From: Limnohabitans sp.
Lineage (GTDB): Bacteria > Pseudomonadota > Gammaproteobacteria > Burkholderiales > Burkholderiaceae_C
Assembly: GCF_030158565.1 (NCBI RefSeq)
Contig: NZ_JAOASQ010000006.1
Coordinates: 1,921 to 65,920, forward strand
Length of the DNA stretch: 64,000 nt
Reading direction: 5' to 3'
The notes beneath the pieces were generated by a model that saw nothing but the letters and a program-made list of their open reading frames with translations, made no database searches and was not told where the DNA came from. The translations under genes and the position numbers were made by a program. Of this stretch, positions 30,585 through 42,891 are shown in pieces; within the stretch, counting starts at the first letter, position 1; every line of letters begins with the position of its first letter.

Positions 30585-32689
30585 GCTGTCACCTCCTGGC
30601 GAGCGTCGGCAGTCAACTGCAGCGACGGTGCGCGGCGCACAATGCCATCCAGTTGGTAAATGGCGGCCACCGCAGGCGTACCCGCTGCAGCTGCCAAGTT
30701 GATCACAGCGCGTGTGGCGTTGGATGCAGCCAGCGGCTTGGCGGTGGCACGGGCCAGCACATCTTGCGATGTCTCGAAGGACACGCCGGGCACGTCCAGC
30801 AAGTTGGCCAGCACGCGCAGCACTTTCCAGGCAGGACGCGTTTCAGCCAAAGGCTTGACCACGGCATGGAAGCTTTGCAGGCGACCTTCGGCGTTGACGA
30901 AGGAGCCAGAAGTCTCGGTGAACGGTGCGATCGGCAGCAGCACGTCGCTGAAAGCCATGTTGGCCTTGAATGGGCTGAGTGTGACGACCATCTCGGCCTG
31001 ACCCAGAGCCTGTGCAGCGGCACTGCCTGCAGCGCTGTCGAACTCAGGTTCGGTGTTGAGCAAGATCGCTGCTTTCAAACCACCAGCCAACATTTGGCCA
31101 GCGTTCTTGCCACCGGTTTGCGGCTGAGCACCGACCCACTGCGCACCCACGGTGTTGGCAGATTCGGTCAAGTAGCCGACGGTCGCGCCGGTTTGCTCGG
31201 CGATCCAGTTGGCCAGGGCCAGCAGGCTCGATGAGTTGGCATGGTGCGCTGCGGCATTGCCCAGCAACACGGCCTTGCGCTCGCCGCCCAGCAAAGACTT
31301 GGCGATGGCTTGGGCCTGCGCTGTGGCGTTGCCCGCCACAGGCGCTGCAACGCCCTTCTCTGCTGCAATCGCTGCTGCCACATCGGCCAGGGCCTGAGCC
31401 CAGCCCGAAGCGTCTGCCAGCACCGCTTGCGCCACGGGCATGGCCCAGGCGTCGGCGTGGCTGAAAGCTGCAGGCGAGGTGATCACGTTCAGCTGCGCGC
31501 CATGGCGCACGGCGTGGCGCACGCGCAAAGCAAACAGGGGGTGGTCCTTGCGCAGGTTAGAACCCACGACCAGCACGCGCTGCAATGTGGACAGCGACGC
31601 AATCGATGTGCCCAATGTGCGCACGCCTTCGGCAGCGCCAAACTCGGCGTTGCGCAGGCGGTAGTCGATGTTGTCCGAACCCAAGCCACGCACCAAAGCG
31701 CCGGCCAGGTACAACTCTTCAACGGTGCTCTGAGGGCTCACCAGTGCGCCGATGCTGTTGGCACCGTGGTCGCGCTGGATGTTTTTCAGGCCATTGGCCA
31801 CGTATTCCAGGGCGGTCTGCCAGTCGACTTCTTTCCAGACGCCACCTTGCTTGAGCATGGGCTGGGTCAGGCGCTCAGCACCGTTCAAGGCTTCGTACGA
31901 GAAACGGTCGCGGTCGGCGATCCAGCACTCGTTGACGTCTTCGTTTTCCAGGGGCACGACGCGCATGACCTGGTTGTTCTTGACCTGCACGATCAGGTTG
32001 GCACCCGACGAATCGTGTGCGGCCACCGACTTGCGGCGCGACAGTTCCCAAGTGCGGGCGCTGTAACGGAAAGGCTTACTGGTCAAGGCCCCCACTGGGC
32101 AGATGTCGATCATGTTGCCCGAGAGTTCGGAGTCGATGGTCTTGCCCAGGAAGGTCTCAATCTCGGCGTGTTCGCCGCGGTTGGACATGCCCAATTCCAT
32201 TTGACCGGCCACTTCCTGACCAAAGCGCACGCAACGTGTGCAGTGGATGCAGCGGCTCATCTCTTCCATCGAGATCAGCGGACCGACTTCCTTGTGGAAG
32301 ACCACACGCTTTTCTTCTTCGTAGCGCGATGTGGAACCGCCGTAACCCACGGCCAGATCTTGCAACTGGCACTCACCGCCCTGGTCGCAGATGGGGCAAT
32401 CCAGCGGGTGGTTGATCAACAAAAACTCCATGACCGACTTCTGGGCGGTCACGGCTTTGTCGCTGCGGGTGCGCACGATCATGCCTTGCGTCACGGGCGT
32501 GGCGCAGGCCGGCATGGGCTTGGGGGCTTTTTCCACATCGACCAGGCACATGCGGCAGCTGGCGGCGATGGAAAGCTTCTTGTGGTAGCAGAAGTGCGGG
32601 ATGTAGGTGCCGGCTTTTTCAGCGGCATGCATCACCATGCTGCCTTCGGCAACTTCCACCTTCTGACCGTCGAGTTCTATTTCAACCAT
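30581..32689 (-). CDS. nuoG: NADH-quinone oxidoreductase subunit G
   Basis: 2Fe-2S N-terminus, [11 protein letters not shown], molybdopterin oxidoreductase-like domain. Confidence 0.95.
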   Translation of the reverse strand: MVEIELDGQKVEVAEGSMVMHAAEKAGTYIPHFCYHKKLSIAASCRMCLVDVEKAPKPMPACATPVTQGMIVRTRSDKAVTAQKSVMEFLLINHPLDCPICDQGGECQLQDLAVGYGGSTSRYEEEKRVVFHKEVGPLISMEEMSRCIHCTRCVRFGQEVAGQMELGMSNRGEHAEIETFLGKTIDSELSGNMIDICPVGALTSKPFRYSARTWELSRRKSVAAHDSSGANLIVQVKNNQVMRVVPLENEDVNECWIADRDRFSYEALNGAERLTQPMLKQGGVWKEVDWQTALEYVANGLKNIQRDHGANSIGALVSPQSTVEELYLAGALVRGLGSDNIDYRLRNAEFGAAEGVRTLGTSIASLSTLQRVLVVGSNLRKDHPLFALRVRHAVRHGAQLNVITSPAAFSHADAWAMPVAQAVLADASGWAQALADVAAAIAAEKGVAAPVAGNATAQAQAIAKSLLGGERKAVLLGNAAAHHANSSSLLALANWIAEQTGATVGYLTESANTVGAQWVGAQPQTGGKNAGQMLAGGLKAAILLNTEPEFDSAAGSAAAQALGQAEMVVTLSPFKANMAFSDVLLPIAPFTETSGSFVNAEGRLQSFHAVVKPLAETRPAWKVLRVLANLLDVPGVSFETSQDVLARATAKPLAASNATRAVINLAAAAGTPAVAAIYQLDGIVRRAPSLQLTADARQEVTA

Positions 32690-32702
32690 GGGTCTTCACC
32701 GT

Positions 32703-34082
32703 TTACACAGGGGCACCGACCATGCAGGTCTTGTGCTCGATGTGGTGTACAAATTCGTGACGGAAATGCTTGAGCATGCCGCGCACCGGCATGGCCGCTG
32801 CGTCGCCCAAGGCGCAAATCGTGCGGCCCATGATGTTGCCGGCCACGCTGTCGAGCATGTCGATGTCGCTGGCACGGCCCTGGCCGTTTTCAATGCGGTC
32901 GACCATGCGCCACAGCCAGCCTGTGCCTTCACGGCAAGGGGTGCACTGGCCGCATGATTCGTGCGAGTAGAAGTAAGACAGTCGGGCCAAGGCCTTGACC
33001 ATGCAACGCGTGTCGTCCATGACGATCACCGCGCCCGAACCCAACATCGAACCGCCCTCTTTGGCGATGCTGTCGTAGTCCATGGTGAGCGTCATCATCA
33101 GGTCGCCGGGGATCACGGGCGACGACGAACCGCCAGGGATCACGGCCTTGAGTTGGCGACCACCGCGCACACCACCTGCCAATTCGAGCAGCTTGGCGAA
33201 CGGCGTGCCCATGGGCACTTCGTAGTTACCGGGACGCTCCACATCACCGCTGACCGAGAAGATTTTGGTGCCGCCGTTGTTGGGCTTGCCGCATTCGAGG
33301 TAAGCCTGACCACCGTTGCGGATGATCCAGGGCACCGCCGCGAAAGTTTCGGTGTTGTTGATGGTGGTGGGCTTGCCGTACAAGCCAAAGCTGGCCGGGA
33401 ACGGTGGCTTGAAACGTGGCTGGCCTTTTTTGCCTTCCAGCGATTCGAGCAAAGCGGTTTCTTCGCCGCAGATGTAAGCGCCAAAACCGTGCGAAGCGTG
33501 CAGCTGGAAGCTGAACGCAGAGCCCAGGATGTTGTCACCCAGATAGCCTGCAGCGCGGGCTTCTTCCAGGGCCGCTTCAAAGCGCTCGTAGGTGTGGAAA
33601 ATTTCGCCGTGGATGTAGTTGTAACCCACGCTGATGCCCATGGCATAAGCGGCGATGATCATGCCTTCGATCACCGTATGAGGGTTGTACTCCATGATGT
33701 CGCGGTCTTTGCACGTGCCCGGCTCGCCTTCGTCGGAGTTGCAGACCAAATACTTTTGGCCGGGGAACTGGCGGGGCATGAAGCTCCACTTCAGGCCCGT
33801 TGGGAAACCCGCGCCGCCACGGCCGCGCAGACCGGATTCCTTGACGGTGGCGATCACCTGGTCTTGCGTGAGGCCCGCGACACCCGTGTCGCCTTGCGGC
33901 TCCGCCCCGTCTTTGCCCAGGATCTTGCGCAATGCGGCATAGCCACCACGTGCTTCGTAATCTTGGATGCGCCAATTGCTGCCATTCAAGCCCGCATAAA
34001 TTTGCGGGTTGATGTGGCGATCGTGGAAACAGGTTTCCACGCCCGTGGCCTGGAATTGGTTCAGAACTTGTTGGACGTTCAT
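32703..34082 (-). CDS. nuoF: NADH-quinone oxidoreductase subunit F
   Basis: [47 protein letters not shown]; start ATG 34082. Confidence 0.96.
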   Translation of the reverse strand: MNVQQVLNQFQATGVETCFHDRHINPQIYAGLNGSNWRIQDYEARGGYAALRKILGKDGAEPQGDTGVAGLTQDQVIATVKESGLRGRGGAGFPTGLKWSFMPRQFPGQKYLVCNSDEGEPGTCKDRDIMEYNPHTVIEGMIIAAYAMGISVGYNYIHGEIFHTYERFEAALEEARAAGYLGDNILGSAFSFQLHASHGFGAYICGEETALLESLEGKKGQPRFKPPFPASFGLYGKPTTINNTETFAAVPWIIRNGGQAYLECGKPNNGGTKIFSVSGDVERPGNYEVPMGTPFAKLLELAGGVRGGRQLKAVIPGGSSSPVIPGDLMMTLTMDYDSIAKEGGSMLGSGAVIVMDDTRCMVKALARLSYFYSHESCGQCTPCREGTGWLWRMVDRIENGQGRASDIDMLDSVAGNIMGRTICALGDAAAMPVRGMLKHFRHEFVHHIEHKTCMVGAPV

Positions 34083-34570
34083 CAGACGGCCTCCGCTTTC
34101 TTGAGGCTGTCGACCAACTGATCCAGTTTGTCGTGGCTCATGAAGCTGCACATGTGGCGGTCATTGACCAGCAGCACCGGCGCGTCAGCGCAAGCGCCTT
34201 GGCACTCGCTGGGTTGCAAGGTGAACAGGCCATCGGCCGTGGTTTCACCAGCGTGCACGCCCAATTTGTGTTCCAGATGGGCCAGTGCCTGGGCACCGCC
34301 GCGCAACTGGCAAGGCAGGTTGGTGCAGACGTTCAGCTTGAACTTGCCCACCGGCTTTTGGTTGTACATGTTGTAGAAGGTGGTCACTTCGTGCACCGCC
34401 ATCACGGGCATGCCCAACACCTCGGCCACGACTTGTTCGCTGTCGGGGCTGACCCAGCCGAGTTCCTGCTGAACGATCGACAGGCAGGCCATGACGGCCG
34501 ACTGCTTTTGATCCGCAGGGAACTTGGCAACTTCACGCGCAAAGCGTGCTTTGGTTGACTCAGAGATCAT
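34082..34570 (-). CDS. nuoE: NADH-quinone oxidoreductase subunit E
   Basis: [11 protein letters not shown]...[10 protein letters not shown] 2Fe-2S ligands. Confidence 0.95.
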   Translation of the reverse strand: MISESTKARFAREVAKFPADQKQSAVMACLSIVQQELGWVSPDSEQVVAEVLGMPVMAVHEVTTFYNMYNQKPVGKFKLNVCTNLPCQLRGGAQALAHLEHKLGVHAGETTADGLFTLQPSECQGACADAPVLLVNDRHMCSFMSHDKLDQLVDSLKKAEAV

Positions 34571-35820
34571 CGGTCAATCTCTCCAAAAACGATGTCCATG
34601 GTCCCGATGATCGCGACCGCATCGGCCAGCATGTGGCCACGGGCCATTTCATCGAGAGTGGCCAAATGGGCAAAGCCCGGGGCACGAATTTTGAGGCGGT
34701 AAGGCTTGTTGGCCCCATCGCTCACCATGTAAATACCGAACTCACCCTTGGGGTGTTCGACGGCGGCATAGGCCTCGCCTTCGGGCACATGGAAACCTTC
34801 GGTGAAGAGCTTGAAATGGTGGATCAAGTCTTCCATGTTGGATTTCATGCCTTCACGTGAAGGCGGTGCAATCTTGTGGTTGTCGGTGATGACCGGGCCG
34901 GGGTTGGCACGCAGCCACTTGACGCACTGCTGGATGATGCGGTTCGATTCGCGCATCTCCTGCACACGCACCAGATAGCGGTCGTAGCTGTCGCCGGTCT
35001 TGCCCACAGGCACGTCGAACTCGACTTGGTCGTAGGCATCGTATGGCTGGGTCTTGCGCAAGTCCCAGGCAAAGCCGGAGCCGCGCAACATGGGGCCGGT
35101 CATGCCCAGGTTCAGGGCGCGCTCGGGCGGCACCACGCCGATACCGACCGTGCGCTGCTTCCAGATGCGGTTATCGGTCAGCAGGGTTTCGTATTCGTCC
35201 ACGCACTTGGGGAAACGCTGCGTGAAGTCGTCGATGAAGTCCAGCAAGGAACCGCTGCGGTTCTTGTTGAGCTGCTCGATGGCCTTGGCGTTCTTGATCT
35301 TGCTGACCTGGTACTGCGGCATGCTGTCAGGCAGATCGCGGTACACGCCACCGGGACGGAAATAGGCTGCGTGCATGCGCGCGCCGGACACGGCCTCGTA
35401 CATGTCAAACAGATCTTCGCGTTCGCGGAAGGTGTAAATCAGGATGGTGGAGCTGCCGCAGTCGTTGCCATGGGAGCCGAGCCACATGAGGTGGTTCAGA
35501 ACACGGGTGATCTCGGAGAACATCACGCGGATGTACTGGGCGCGCATGGGCACTTCCAGACCCAACATCTTCTCGATGGCCAGGCAGTAGGCGTGCTCGT
35601 TGCACATCATCGACACGTAGTCCAGGCGGTCCATATAGGGCAGCGACTGGATGTAGGTCTTGTGCTCGGCCAGCTTTTCGGTGGCGCGGTGCAACAAGCC
35701 GATGTGGGGGTCAGCGCGTTGCACGACCTCGCCATCGAGCTCCAGCACCAAGCGCAGCACGCCGTGTGCTGCAGGGTGCTGGGGACCGAAGTTCAGGGTG
35801 TAATTTTTGATTTCGGCCAT
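34567..35820 (-). CDS. nuoD: NADH-quinone oxidoreductase subunit D
   Basis: [21 protein letters not shown]...DIVFGEIDR. Confidence 0.97.
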   Translation of the reverse strand: MAEIKNYTLNFGPQHPAAHGVLRLVLELDGEVVQRADPHIGLLHRATEKLAEHKTYIQSLPYMDRLDYVSMMCNEHAYCLAIEKMLGLEVPMRAQYIRVMFSEITRVLNHLMWLGSHGNDCGSSTILIYTFREREDLFDMYEAVSGARMHAAYFRPGGVYRDLPDSMPQYQVSKIKNAKAIEQLNKNRSGSLLDFIDDFTQRFPKCVDEYETLLTDNRIWKQRTVGIGVVPPERALNLGMTGPMLRGSGFAWDLRKTQPYDAYDQVEFDVPVGKTGDSYDRYLVRVQEMRESNRIIQQCVKWLRANPGPVITDNHKIAPPSREGMKSNMEDLIHHFKLFTEGFHVPEGEAYAAVEHPKGEFGIYMVSDGANKPYRLKIRAPGFAHLATLDEMARGHMLADAVAIIGTMDIVFGEIDR

Positions 35821-35821
35821 A

Positions 35822-36430
35822 TCAGTTCAGGCCTCCGTAGTTCTCTTCACGGATGATGCGGGGTGTGATTTCACGGGGCTCGATGCTCACGGGCTCGTAC
35901 ACCACACGCTTGCGTTCGGCGTCGTAACGCATTTCGACGTGACCCGACAGCGGGAAGTCTTTGCGGAACGGGTGACCGATGAAGCCATAGTCGGTCAGGA
36001 TGCGGCGCAGGTCGTTGTGACCTTCGAACACGATGCCAAACAAGTCAAAGGCTTCGCGCTCGTACCAGTTGGCAGAGTTCCACAAATCGTTGACCGAAGC
36101 TACCAAAGGCAGATCGTCATCAGGGCACAGCACCTTGACGCGCACGCGCTGGTTCAGGCTGACCGACAGCAAGTGCACGGTCACGCCGAAACGCGGGCCG
36201 TCGGTGCCGACTTCGCGGTAAGCGGAATAGTCCACACCCGCCAAGTCGATGAGTTGTTCAAATTTGCACCCTGCTGCATCGCGCAGGGTTTGCATGACGC
36301 TCAGGTAATGGGCTGCGTTGACATGCACCGTCACTTCGCCCAGAGCGATGGTGATGCGCGCAACGCGCTCACCCAGCGCAGCGGCCAGGGTGTCTTGCAG
36401 GTCTTCGGGGCGAATGGCGAAATCGGTCAT
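35822..36430 (-). CDS. nuoC: NADH-quinone oxidoreductase subunit C
   Basis: [39 protein letters not shown]. Confidence 0.95.
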   Translation of the reverse strand: MTDFAIRPEDLQDTLAAALGERVARITIALGEVTVHVNAAHYLSVMQTLRDAAGCKFEQLIDLAGVDYSAYREVGTDGPRFGVTVHLLSVSLNQRVRVKVLCPDDDLPLVASVNDLWNSANWYEREAFDLFGIVFEGHNDLRRILTDYGFIGHPFRKDFPLSGHVEMRYDAERKRVVYEPVSIEPREITPRIIREENYGGLN

Positions 36431-36443
36431 CGTCGTCTTCCCC

Positions 36444-36923
36444 TCAAACACGCGCAATGGTGTGTGTGCGGCGGATCTTCTGCTGCAATTGGATGATGCC
36501 GTAGATCAAGGCTTCGGCCGTGGGCGGGCAACCTGGCACATACACGTCCACCGGCACCACCCGGTCGCAACCCCGCACCACCGAATAGCTGTAGTGGTAG
36601 TAACCACCGCCGTTGGCGCACGAACCCATCGAGATGACCCAGCGCGGCTCGGACATCTGGTCGTAGACCTTGCGCAGGGCAGGCGCCATCTTGTTGCACA
36701 GCGTGCCGGCCACGATCATCAGATCGGACTGGCGGGGACTGGCGCGAAAAACCTCGGCGCCAAAGCGACCGAGGTCATAACGGGCTGCCGCCGCATGCAT
36801 CATTTCGACCGCGCAGCAGGCCAGACCAAACGTCATGGGCCAGAGCGAGCCGGTCTTGGCCCAATTCACCACCGAGTCGTAACTCGTGGTGATGAAGCCT
36901 TCTTTCATCACGCCTTCAATCAT
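36444..36923 (-). CDS. nuoB: NADH-quinone oxidoreductase subunit B
   Basis: [13 protein letters not shown]...[37 protein letters not shown]. Confidence 0.97.
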   Translation of the reverse strand: MIEGVMKEGFITTSYDSVVNWAKTGSLWPMTFGLACCAVEMMHAAAARYDLGRFGAEVFRASPRQSDLMIVAGTLCNKMAPALRKVYDQMSEPRWVISMGSCANGGGYYHYSYSVVRGCDRVVPVDVYVPGCPPTAEALIYGIIQLQQKIRRTHTIARV

Positions 36924-36967
36924 TTTTTATCCTCAAGCAGGCTGAATGCTGTTGTCAATGCGGACCA

Positions 36968-37327
36968 TCATTCCCAGTCCAGGGCGCCTTTTTTCCATTC
37001 GTAGACAAAGCCCACGACCAGAATGGCCAAGAAAATTACGACGGCCACAAAGCCAGCGACACCGACTTCCTTGAGCGCCACCGCCCAGGGAAACAGGAAG
37101 GCGATTTCCAGATCGAACAAGATGAACAAAATGGCCACCAGGTAGTAGCGCACATCGAACTTCATGCGGGCGTCTTCGAAGGCCTCGAAGCCGCATTCAT
37201 AAGGGGAGTTTTTTTCCGCATCAGGTCGGTTGGGGCCGAGGATGTAACCCAAAACCTGGGGAATGATGCCGACAGCGATGCCGACCAAAATGAACAAGAG
37301 AATGGGGAGGTATTGGTCGAGGTTCAT
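36968..37327 (-). CDS. nuoA: NADH-quinone oxidoreductase subunit A
   Basis: [42 protein letters not shown]. Confidence 0.96.
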   Translation of the reverse strand: MNLDQYLPILLFILVGIAVGIIPQVLGYILGPNRPDAEKNSPYECGFEAFEDARMKFDVRYYLVAILFILFDLEIAFLFPWAVALKEVGVAGFVAVVIFLAILVVGFVYEWKKGALDWE

Positions 37328-37356
37328 CTTGAGACTGCCGGTATTACCGAATGAAC

Positions 37357-37382
37357 AGCCCGGGCCTTGAGCCCGGGCTTTT
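37357..37382. terminator. GC-rich hairpin AGCCCGGG/CCCGGGCT with TTTT on the + strand
   Basis: Between tRNA-Leu and nuoA; the T-run follows only on the + strand. Confidence 0.45.
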
Positions 37383-37391
37383 CTGATTGTC

Positions 37392-37476
37392 TGGTGCCGT
37401 CGGCGAGACTCGAACTCGCACAGCTTTCGCCACTACCCCCTCAAGATAGCGTGTCTACCAATTTCACCACGACGGC
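37392..37476 (-). tRNA. tRNA-Leu (anticodon GAG)
   Basis: GCCGTCGTGGTGAAATTGGTAGACACGCTATCTTGAGGGGGTAG...GAGTTCGAGTCTCGCCGACGGCACCA; long variable arm, encoded CCA. Confidence 0.95.
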
Positions 37477-37620
37477 GGGATGCATTGTCCAGATGGCTTG
37501 AGGAAAGCATGTCACCACACTTTTTGCTCTCCGGACAATCCCGAATTCTACTCTGAAAACAGGGTCATTTCCCTGTCAAATCTCGGAAATTTGTGCACAG
37601 CAACAAAGCTGAGCTGAAGC

Positions 37621-37983
37621 TTACTTGGCAGGTGCTGCCGGTGCGTTGCCAGGAATCTGCGAGGCGGTGCTGTTGTCCGCCGCGGGCGCTGCAGGCGCAC
37701 TCACAGCCGCGCCTTCGAGCACACTGCCGGATGCAGCTGCCGGACGGTTGTTGCCCAGATATGCCAGGAGCAATGTGCAAACAAAGAAAACACCAGCCAG
37801 CACAGCCGTTGTGCGCGACAGGAAGTTGGCGCCACCGGTAGCGCCAAACAAGCTGCCCGAACCACCGCTGCCGAAAGCCGCACCCATGTCTGCGCCTTTG
37901 CCGTGCTGCACCAGGATCAAGCCGATCATGGCCAAAGCAGACATCATTTGCACCACCAAAATCACGGTCATCAAAAAGCTCAT
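37621..37983 (-). CDS. secG: Preprotein translocase subunit SecG
   Basis: LILVQHGKGADMGAAFGSGGSGSLFGATGGANFLSRTTAVLA. Confidence 0.94.
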   Translation of the reverse strand: MSFLMTVILVVQMMSALAMIGLILVQHGKGADMGAAFGSGGSGSLFGATGGANFLSRTTAVLAGVFFVCTLLLAYLGNNRPAAASGSVLEGAAVSAPAAPAADNSTASQIPGNAPAAPAK

Positions 37984-38014
37984 CTTTTTCTCTCCAAAAT
38001 CAATCTTCAAAATC

Positions 38015-38761
38015 TCAGCGGGACGCTGAATTCAAAATAGTCAAAAAATCATCCGCCTGCAAGGCCGCGCCCCCCACCAAGCCACCATCAATATCAGGCT
38101 GAGCCAGCAAGGTCGCCGCATTCACCGCATTCATGCTGCCGCCATACAGGATGGCAATCCGATCAGCTTGCGAACTGGCCGCCTGCAGCTGCTTGCGCAG
38201 CAAGGCGTGAACAGCCTGTGCCTGCTCGGGCGCAGCGGTCAAGCCCGTACCAATCGCCCAGACAGGCTCATAAGCCACCACGATCTCACTGATGCAATGC
38301 CCATTGGCGTGGATCACAGCAGCCAATTGGCGCTTGACCACGGCTTCAGTTTGGCCTGCTTCGCGCTCGGCCTGCGTTTCACCCACACACACAATGGGAG
38401 TGATCCCAGCTGACAGGGCACGCTGCGCCTTGACGGCCACCAACGCATCGGTTTCCGAATGGTATTGGCGACGTTCTGAATGACCAACGATGCAGTAACG
38501 CACCCCAAAGTCCTGCAACATGGTGGCTGACACTTCGCCGGTGTAGGCCCCTGCTTCATGGGCCGACACATCTTGCGCACCCCAGGCCACAGGCGAGTCG
38601 GCCAAAAGCGTTTGCATCTGCGCCAAATAAGGCGCAGGCACACACACCGCAGCACGGCATGTCACACCGGACAACCCCGATTGAATGGCTTCCAGCAAGG
38701 CTGAATTGGTGCGCAGGCCACCATTCATCTTCCAGTTGCCAACAATCAGTTTGCTTTTCAT
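38015..38761 (-). CDS. tpiA: Triosephosphate isomerase
   Basis: [14 protein letters not shown]...VGHSERR...[12 protein letters not shown]...[12 protein letters not shown]...GGLVGGAAL. Confidence 0.96.
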   Translation of the reverse strand: MKSKLIVGNWKMNGGLRTNSALLEAIQSGLSGVTCRAAVCVPAPYLAQMQTLLADSPVAWGAQDVSAHEAGAYTGEVSATMLQDFGVRYCIVGHSERRQYHSETDALVAVKAQRALSAGITPIVCVGETQAEREAGQTEAVVKRQLAAVIHANGHCISEIVVAYEPVWAIGTGLTAAPEQAQAVHALLRKQLQAASSQADRIAILYGGSMNAVNAATLLAQPDIDGGLVGGAALQADDFLTILNSASR

Positions 38762-39777
38762 GCCGGCATCCAAGTCAGAACAATCTTGCCCACGTGTTGG
38801 TTGGATTCCATCAGGGCGTGCGCCTGGGCTGCACCAGAGGACAAACCACCACCGGCTTGTGTCGCAGCGAACACGCTGTGAATCACCGGTTTGATGCGTC
38901 CCGATGCCAGAGCAGGCCACACGTTTTCGCGCAAAGCGCGAGCGATGGCCCCCTTGAACTCGATCGGACGTGGACGCAAGGTGGAGCCTGTGATGGTCAA
39001 GCGACGACGCAACACCAGGCCCGCGTTGAAGCCACTGTCCAGACCGCCTTGTACCGCGATGATGACCAAGCGACCGTCTTCGGCCAAAGCCTCAACCTCA
39101 CGCGCCACATAGTCGCCAGCGACCATGTCCAAAATCACATCCACGCCTGCCCCGTCGGTCAGGCGCTTGGCCTCGGCGACGAAGTCGGTGGTTTTGTAAT
39201 TGATGGCGTGGTCCGCACCCAAAGCCAAGCAGGCTTGGCATTTGTCGTCCGATCCCGCCGTCACGATCACGGTGGCCCCTGCGGCCTTGGCCATCTGGAT
39301 GGCCGTGACGCCAATACCGCTGGAGCCGCCCTGAATGAGCAAGGTCTCGCCCGCTTGCAGATGCCCGCGGTCAAACACATTGCTCCAGACGGTGAAGAAA
39401 GTCTCGGGCAGCGAAGCGGCTTCGATGTCGGTCAAGCCCTTGGGCACAGGCAGGCACTGGGCCACCGGTGCCACACAAAGCTCGGCGTAACCGCCACCAG
39501 CCACCAAAGCACACACCCGATCGCCCACAGAAAAACCGGATGCGGCCATGGCCAGGGCATCGCCCGCCACCACCACACCAGCCACTTCCAGGCCCGGAAT
39601 GTCCGAAGCACCGGGCGGCACAGGGTACAGGCCTTTGCGTTGCAAGACATCGGGACGATTGACCCCGCTGGCTGACACGCGGATGAGCAACTCCCCTGCC
39701 CCGGCAACCGGGTCAGGGCGTTGTGCAGGCACCAGCACCTCGGGGGCGCCAGGACTTTGAATTTCAATGACGTTCAT
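38758..39777 (-). CDS. NAD(P)H-quinone oxidoreductase, zinc-type ADH (QOR) family
   Basis: [31 protein letters not shown]...[21 protein letters not shown]. Confidence 0.92.
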   Translation of the reverse strand: MNVIEIQSPGAPEVLVPAQRPDPVAGAGELLIRVSASGVNRPDVLQRKGLYPVPPGASDIPGLEVAGVVVAGDALAMAASGFSVGDRVCALVAGGGYAELCVAPVAQCLPVPKGLTDIEAASLPETFFTVWSNVFDRGHLQAGETLLIQGGSSGIGVTAIQMAKAAGATVIVTAGSDDKCQACLALGADHAINYKTTDFVAEAKRLTDGAGVDVILDMVAGDYVAREVEALAEDGRLVIIAVQGGLDSGFNAGLVLRRRLTITGSTLRPRPIEFKGAIARALRENVWPALASGRIKPVIHSVFAATQAGGGLSSGAAQAHALMESNQHVGKIVLTWMPA

Positions 39778-39836
39778 GAAGCAATGCTCGGTTGGAATCC
39801 AGAACGGGTGACCTCCGGGCCACCCGCAGCCCTTGA

Positions 39837-41942
39837 TCAGCCCTGAGCAGGACGGTCCAACAAAGCCTTCATCGACAACTTGATGCGGCCTTTTTCGTCG
39901 GTTTCCATGACCTTGACCTTGACGATCTGGCCTTCGCTCAGGTAGTCGGTGACCTTCTCAACGCGCTCGTGAGCGATCTGGCTGATGTGCAGCAGACCGT
40001 CTTTGCCGGGCAACAGGTTGATCAGGGCACCGAAGTCCAGGATCTTGGTCACTGGGCCTTCGTAGACCTTGCCGATTTCGACTTCGGCGGTGATCTGCTC
40101 GATGCGCTTCTTGGCGATATCAGCCTTCTCGCCGTCGGTGGCAGCGATGGTGATCGTGCCGTCTTCAGCGATGTTGATCTGGCAACCGGTCTCTTCGGTC
40201 AGGGCGCGGATGGTGGCGCCGCCCTTGCCGATCACGTCACGGATTTTCTCGGGGTTGATCTTCATGGTGAAGAGCTTGGGTGCGAAATCAGACACTTCGG
40301 TGTTGGCTTCGCTCATCGCTTCTTGCATCTTGCCCAGAATGTGCATGCGGGCTTCTTTGGCTTGGGCCAAAGCGACTTGCATGATTTCCTTGGTGATGCC
40401 CTGGATCTTGATGTCCATCTGCAAAGCAGTGATGCCGTTGGTGGTACCAGCCACCTTGAAGTCCATGTCACCCAGGTGGTCTTCGTCACCCAAGATGTCG
40501 GTCAACACCGCAAAGCGGTTGTCTTCCTTGATCAGGCCCATGGCGATACCGGCCACGTGGGCTTTCATCGGCACACCCGCGTCCATCATCGACAGGCAGC
40601 CGCCGCAGACCGAAGCCATGGACGACGAGCCGTTCGATTCGGTGATCTCGGACACCACCCGCACGGTGTAGGGGAACTCTTCTTTGCTCGGCAGCACAGC
40701 GGCCAAAGCACGCTTGGCCAGACGGCCGTGGCCGATTTCGCGGCGCTTGGTCGAGCCCATGCGGCCCACTTCGCCGGTGGCAAAGGGAGGCATGTTGTAG
40801 TGGAACATGAAGCGGTCTTCGAACTCGCCAGCCAACGCGTCGATGCGCTGTGCGTCGCGCTCGGTGCCCAGGGTGGTGATCACCAAAGCCTGGGTTTCAC
40901 CACGTGTGAACAAGGCCGAGCCGTGTGTGCGAGGCAGCACGCTGTTGCGGATTTCGATGGGGCGCACAGTGCGTGTGTCGCGGCCGTCGATGCGGGGCTC
41001 ACCCGCCAAAATCTGGCTGCGCACGATGCGTGCTTCGATTTCGAACATCAGGCCGTCGAGCTTGACGCTGTCGAAGGCGACGCCCTCTTCGGCCAAAGCG
41101 ACTTTGACCGAAGCGTAGGCTTCGCGGCAAGCGTGTGTGCGGGCTTGCTTGTTGCGGATCTGGTAGGCAGCACGCAGTTTTTCTTCGGCGAGTGTTGCCA
41201 GCTTGGCTTCAAAAGCGGTGTCGCGGGCAGGCGCTTGCCAGTCCCACACAGGCTTGCCAGCTTCGCGCACCAGCTCGTGGATGGCGTTGATGGCGGTCTG
41301 GCTTTGCTCGTGACCATAGACCACGGCGCCCAACATGATTTCTTCGGACAGTTGCAGGGCTTCGGATTCGACCATCAGCACAGCGGCTTCGGTACCGGCC
41401 ACCACCAAATCCATCACGCTGTCTTTGCGCTGGGTCTGGCCGGGGTTCAGGACGTATTCGCCATTGATGTAGCCCACGCGCGCGGCGCCGATGGGGCCGT
41501 TGAACGGGATGCCCGAGATGGACAAAGCGGCAGACACAGCGATCATCGCAGCGATGTCGGCGTCAACTTCAGGGTTCAAGGACACGGTGTGGATGACCAC
41601 GTGCACGTCGTTGTAGAAACCTTCGGGGAACAGAGGACGGATCGGGCGGTCGATCAGACGGCTGGTCAGGGTCTCGTGCTCGCTGGGCTTGGCTTCACGC
41701 TTGAAGAAGCTGCCGGGTATCTTGCCTGCAGCGTAGGTCTTCTCGATGTAATCGACAGTCAGCGGGAAAAAGTCTTGACCGGCTTTGGCGATCTTGGAAC
41801 CCACGACGGTGGCCAGCACCACGGTGCCTTCCATGTCGAGCAGCACGGCGCCGCCGGCTTGGCGAGCGACTTCGCCGGTTTCCATCTTGACCGTGTGCTG
41901 GCCCCACTGGAAGGTTTTGGTGACTTTATTGAAAATGGACAT
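39837..41942 (-). CDS. pnp: Polyribonucleotide nucleotidyltransferase
   Basis: Two RNase PH-like domains, KH ([19 protein letters not shown]) and S1 domains; internal start [14 protein letters not shown]. Confidence 0.96.
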   Translation of the reverse strand: MSIFNKVTKTFQWGQHTVKMETGEVARQAGGAVLLDMEGTVVLATVVGSKIAKAGQDFFPLTVDYIEKTYAAGKIPGSFFKREAKPSEHETLTSRLIDRPIRPLFPEGFYNDVHVVIHTVSLNPEVDADIAAMIAVSAALSISGIPFNGPIGAARVGYINGEYVLNPGQTQRKDSVMDLVVAGTEAAVLMVESEALQLSEEIMLGAVVYGHEQSQTAINAIHELVREAGKPVWDWQAPARDTAFEAKLATLAEEKLRAAYQIRNKQARTHACREAYASVKVALAEEGVAFDSVKLDGLMFEIEARIVRSQILAGEPRIDGRDTRTVRPIEIRNSVLPRTHGSALFTRGETQALVITTLGTERDAQRIDALAGEFEDRFMFHYNMPPFATGEVGRMGSTKRREIGHGRLAKRALAAVLPSKEEFPYTVRVVSEITESNGSSSMASVCGGCLSMMDAGVPMKAHVAGIAMGLIKEDNRFAVLTDILGDEDHLGDMDFKVAGTTNGITALQMDIKIQGITKEIMQVALAQAKEARMHILGKMQEAMSEANTEVSDFAPKLFTMKINPEKIRDVIGKGGATIRALTEETGCQINIAEDGTITIAATDGEKADIAKKRIEQITAEVEIGKVYEGPVTKILDFGALINLLPGKDGLLHISQIAHERVEKVTDYLSEGQIVKVKVMETDEKGRIKLSMKALLDRPAQG

Positions 41943-42100
41943 GTTCAGAACTCCTGAAAACAAAAGCGCATGAGGCTGCACTGTGAGCCCGGAAGTTGAC
42001 GCTCTGAACTCGATGCCATTCCACAAAACCTTGACTCAAAAGCCTTGTGGAATGACACAGCGCGGGTTCTTTGTGACAAATTCCGACTGAAAAAAAGAAT

Positions 42101-42137
42101 AAAGCGCCTGAGCTAGTGAACTAACTCAGGCGCTTTT
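42101..42137 (-). terminator. Intrinsic terminator or attenuator downstream of rpsO
   Basis: AAAGCGCCTGAG...CTCAGGCGCTTTT hairpin followed on the minus strand by a T-rich tract, between rpsO and pnp. Confidence 0.8.
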
Positions 42138-42152
42138 CATCTGGAGAGACGA

Positions 42153-42419
42153 TTACTTACGCAGGCCAAGCTTGGCGATCAGCGCAACGTAACGGTCAGC
42201 ATCACGGGACTTGAGGTAGTCCAGCAGTTTGCGGCGACGGCTCACCATGCGCAGCAGACCGCGGCGACCGTGATGGTCTTTGGCGTGTGTTTTGAAGTGA
42301 GGTGTCAGCTCGTTGATGCGGGCTGTCAGCAAAGCCACTTGGACTTCTGGGGAGCCAGTGTCGTTGGCAGCACGTGCGTTGGCCTTGACGACCTCGGCCT
42401 TGATTGAAGATGCAATCAT
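42153..42419 (-). CDS. rpsO: 30S ribosomal protein S15
   Basis: [50 protein letters not shown]. Confidence 0.97.
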   Translation of the reverse strand: MIASSIKAEVVKANARAANDTGSPEVQVALLTARINELTPHFKTHAKDHHGRRGLLRMVSRRRKLLDYLKSRDADRYVALIAKLGLRK

Positions 42420-42616
42420 GGTATTTCCTTGTTTTTCGCCGGATTCTTGAGGAATTTCAGCGGGTTAATGACTTGCGCCAACGGCCGGAAAAGCTATTGG
42501 CGTGCGCTTTGCAAATCGCAAAACAGGAGAATTATAGCCCGTAATCGCTCACCCTGGACTTGATCCTCCCCCAGTCTCCCCGGACCGCCCCCCCTTGCCA
42601 CCCCCAACCACAGCCA

Positions 42617-42738
42617 TTTGTCACCCCTTGTCACCGCCCCCTTGTCACCGCCCCCTTATCACGCCCGCCCCCTTATCACGCCCGCCCCCTTGTCACACCC
42701 GACCACCTCCCCTTGTCACATCCGACCACCTCCCCTTG
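42617..42738. repeat. Short tandem duplications sharing a CTTGTCAC/CTTATCAC core (14-, 17- and ~23-bp units, two copies each)
   Basis: CTTGTCACCGCCCC x2, CTTATCACGCCCGCCCC x2, CTTGTCACACCCGACCACCTCCC x2. Confidence 0.85.
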
Positions 42739-42802
42739 TCACCCCGGACTTGATCCGGGGTCCATGCAGCTGCACTGGATGCCGGGTCAAGCCCGGCATG
42801 AC
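42739..42802. repeat. Inverted pair of 27-bp family A units
   Basis: GTCACCCCGGACTTGATCCGGGGTCCA ... TGGATGCCGGGTCAAGCCCGGCATGAC. Confidence 0.9.
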
Positions 42803-42891
42803 AAGCTGCACCCGAAAATGGCATTCAAAGGGTTTTCACCCTGCAAGTTCACAAGACAAATCCCTAAAGTGAAGGCAAAGGAGCCATTTGC

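Noticed and set aside
22937-37327. Possible novel gene order in the nuo operon
   Set aside because: All 14 nuo genes are in the canonical A-N order with the tail genes expected for Comamonadaceae-like bacteria; ordinary apart from the nuoL notes.
39969-41957. 662-aa + strand ORF
   Set aside because: Antisense to pnp; shadow ORF without domain signatures.
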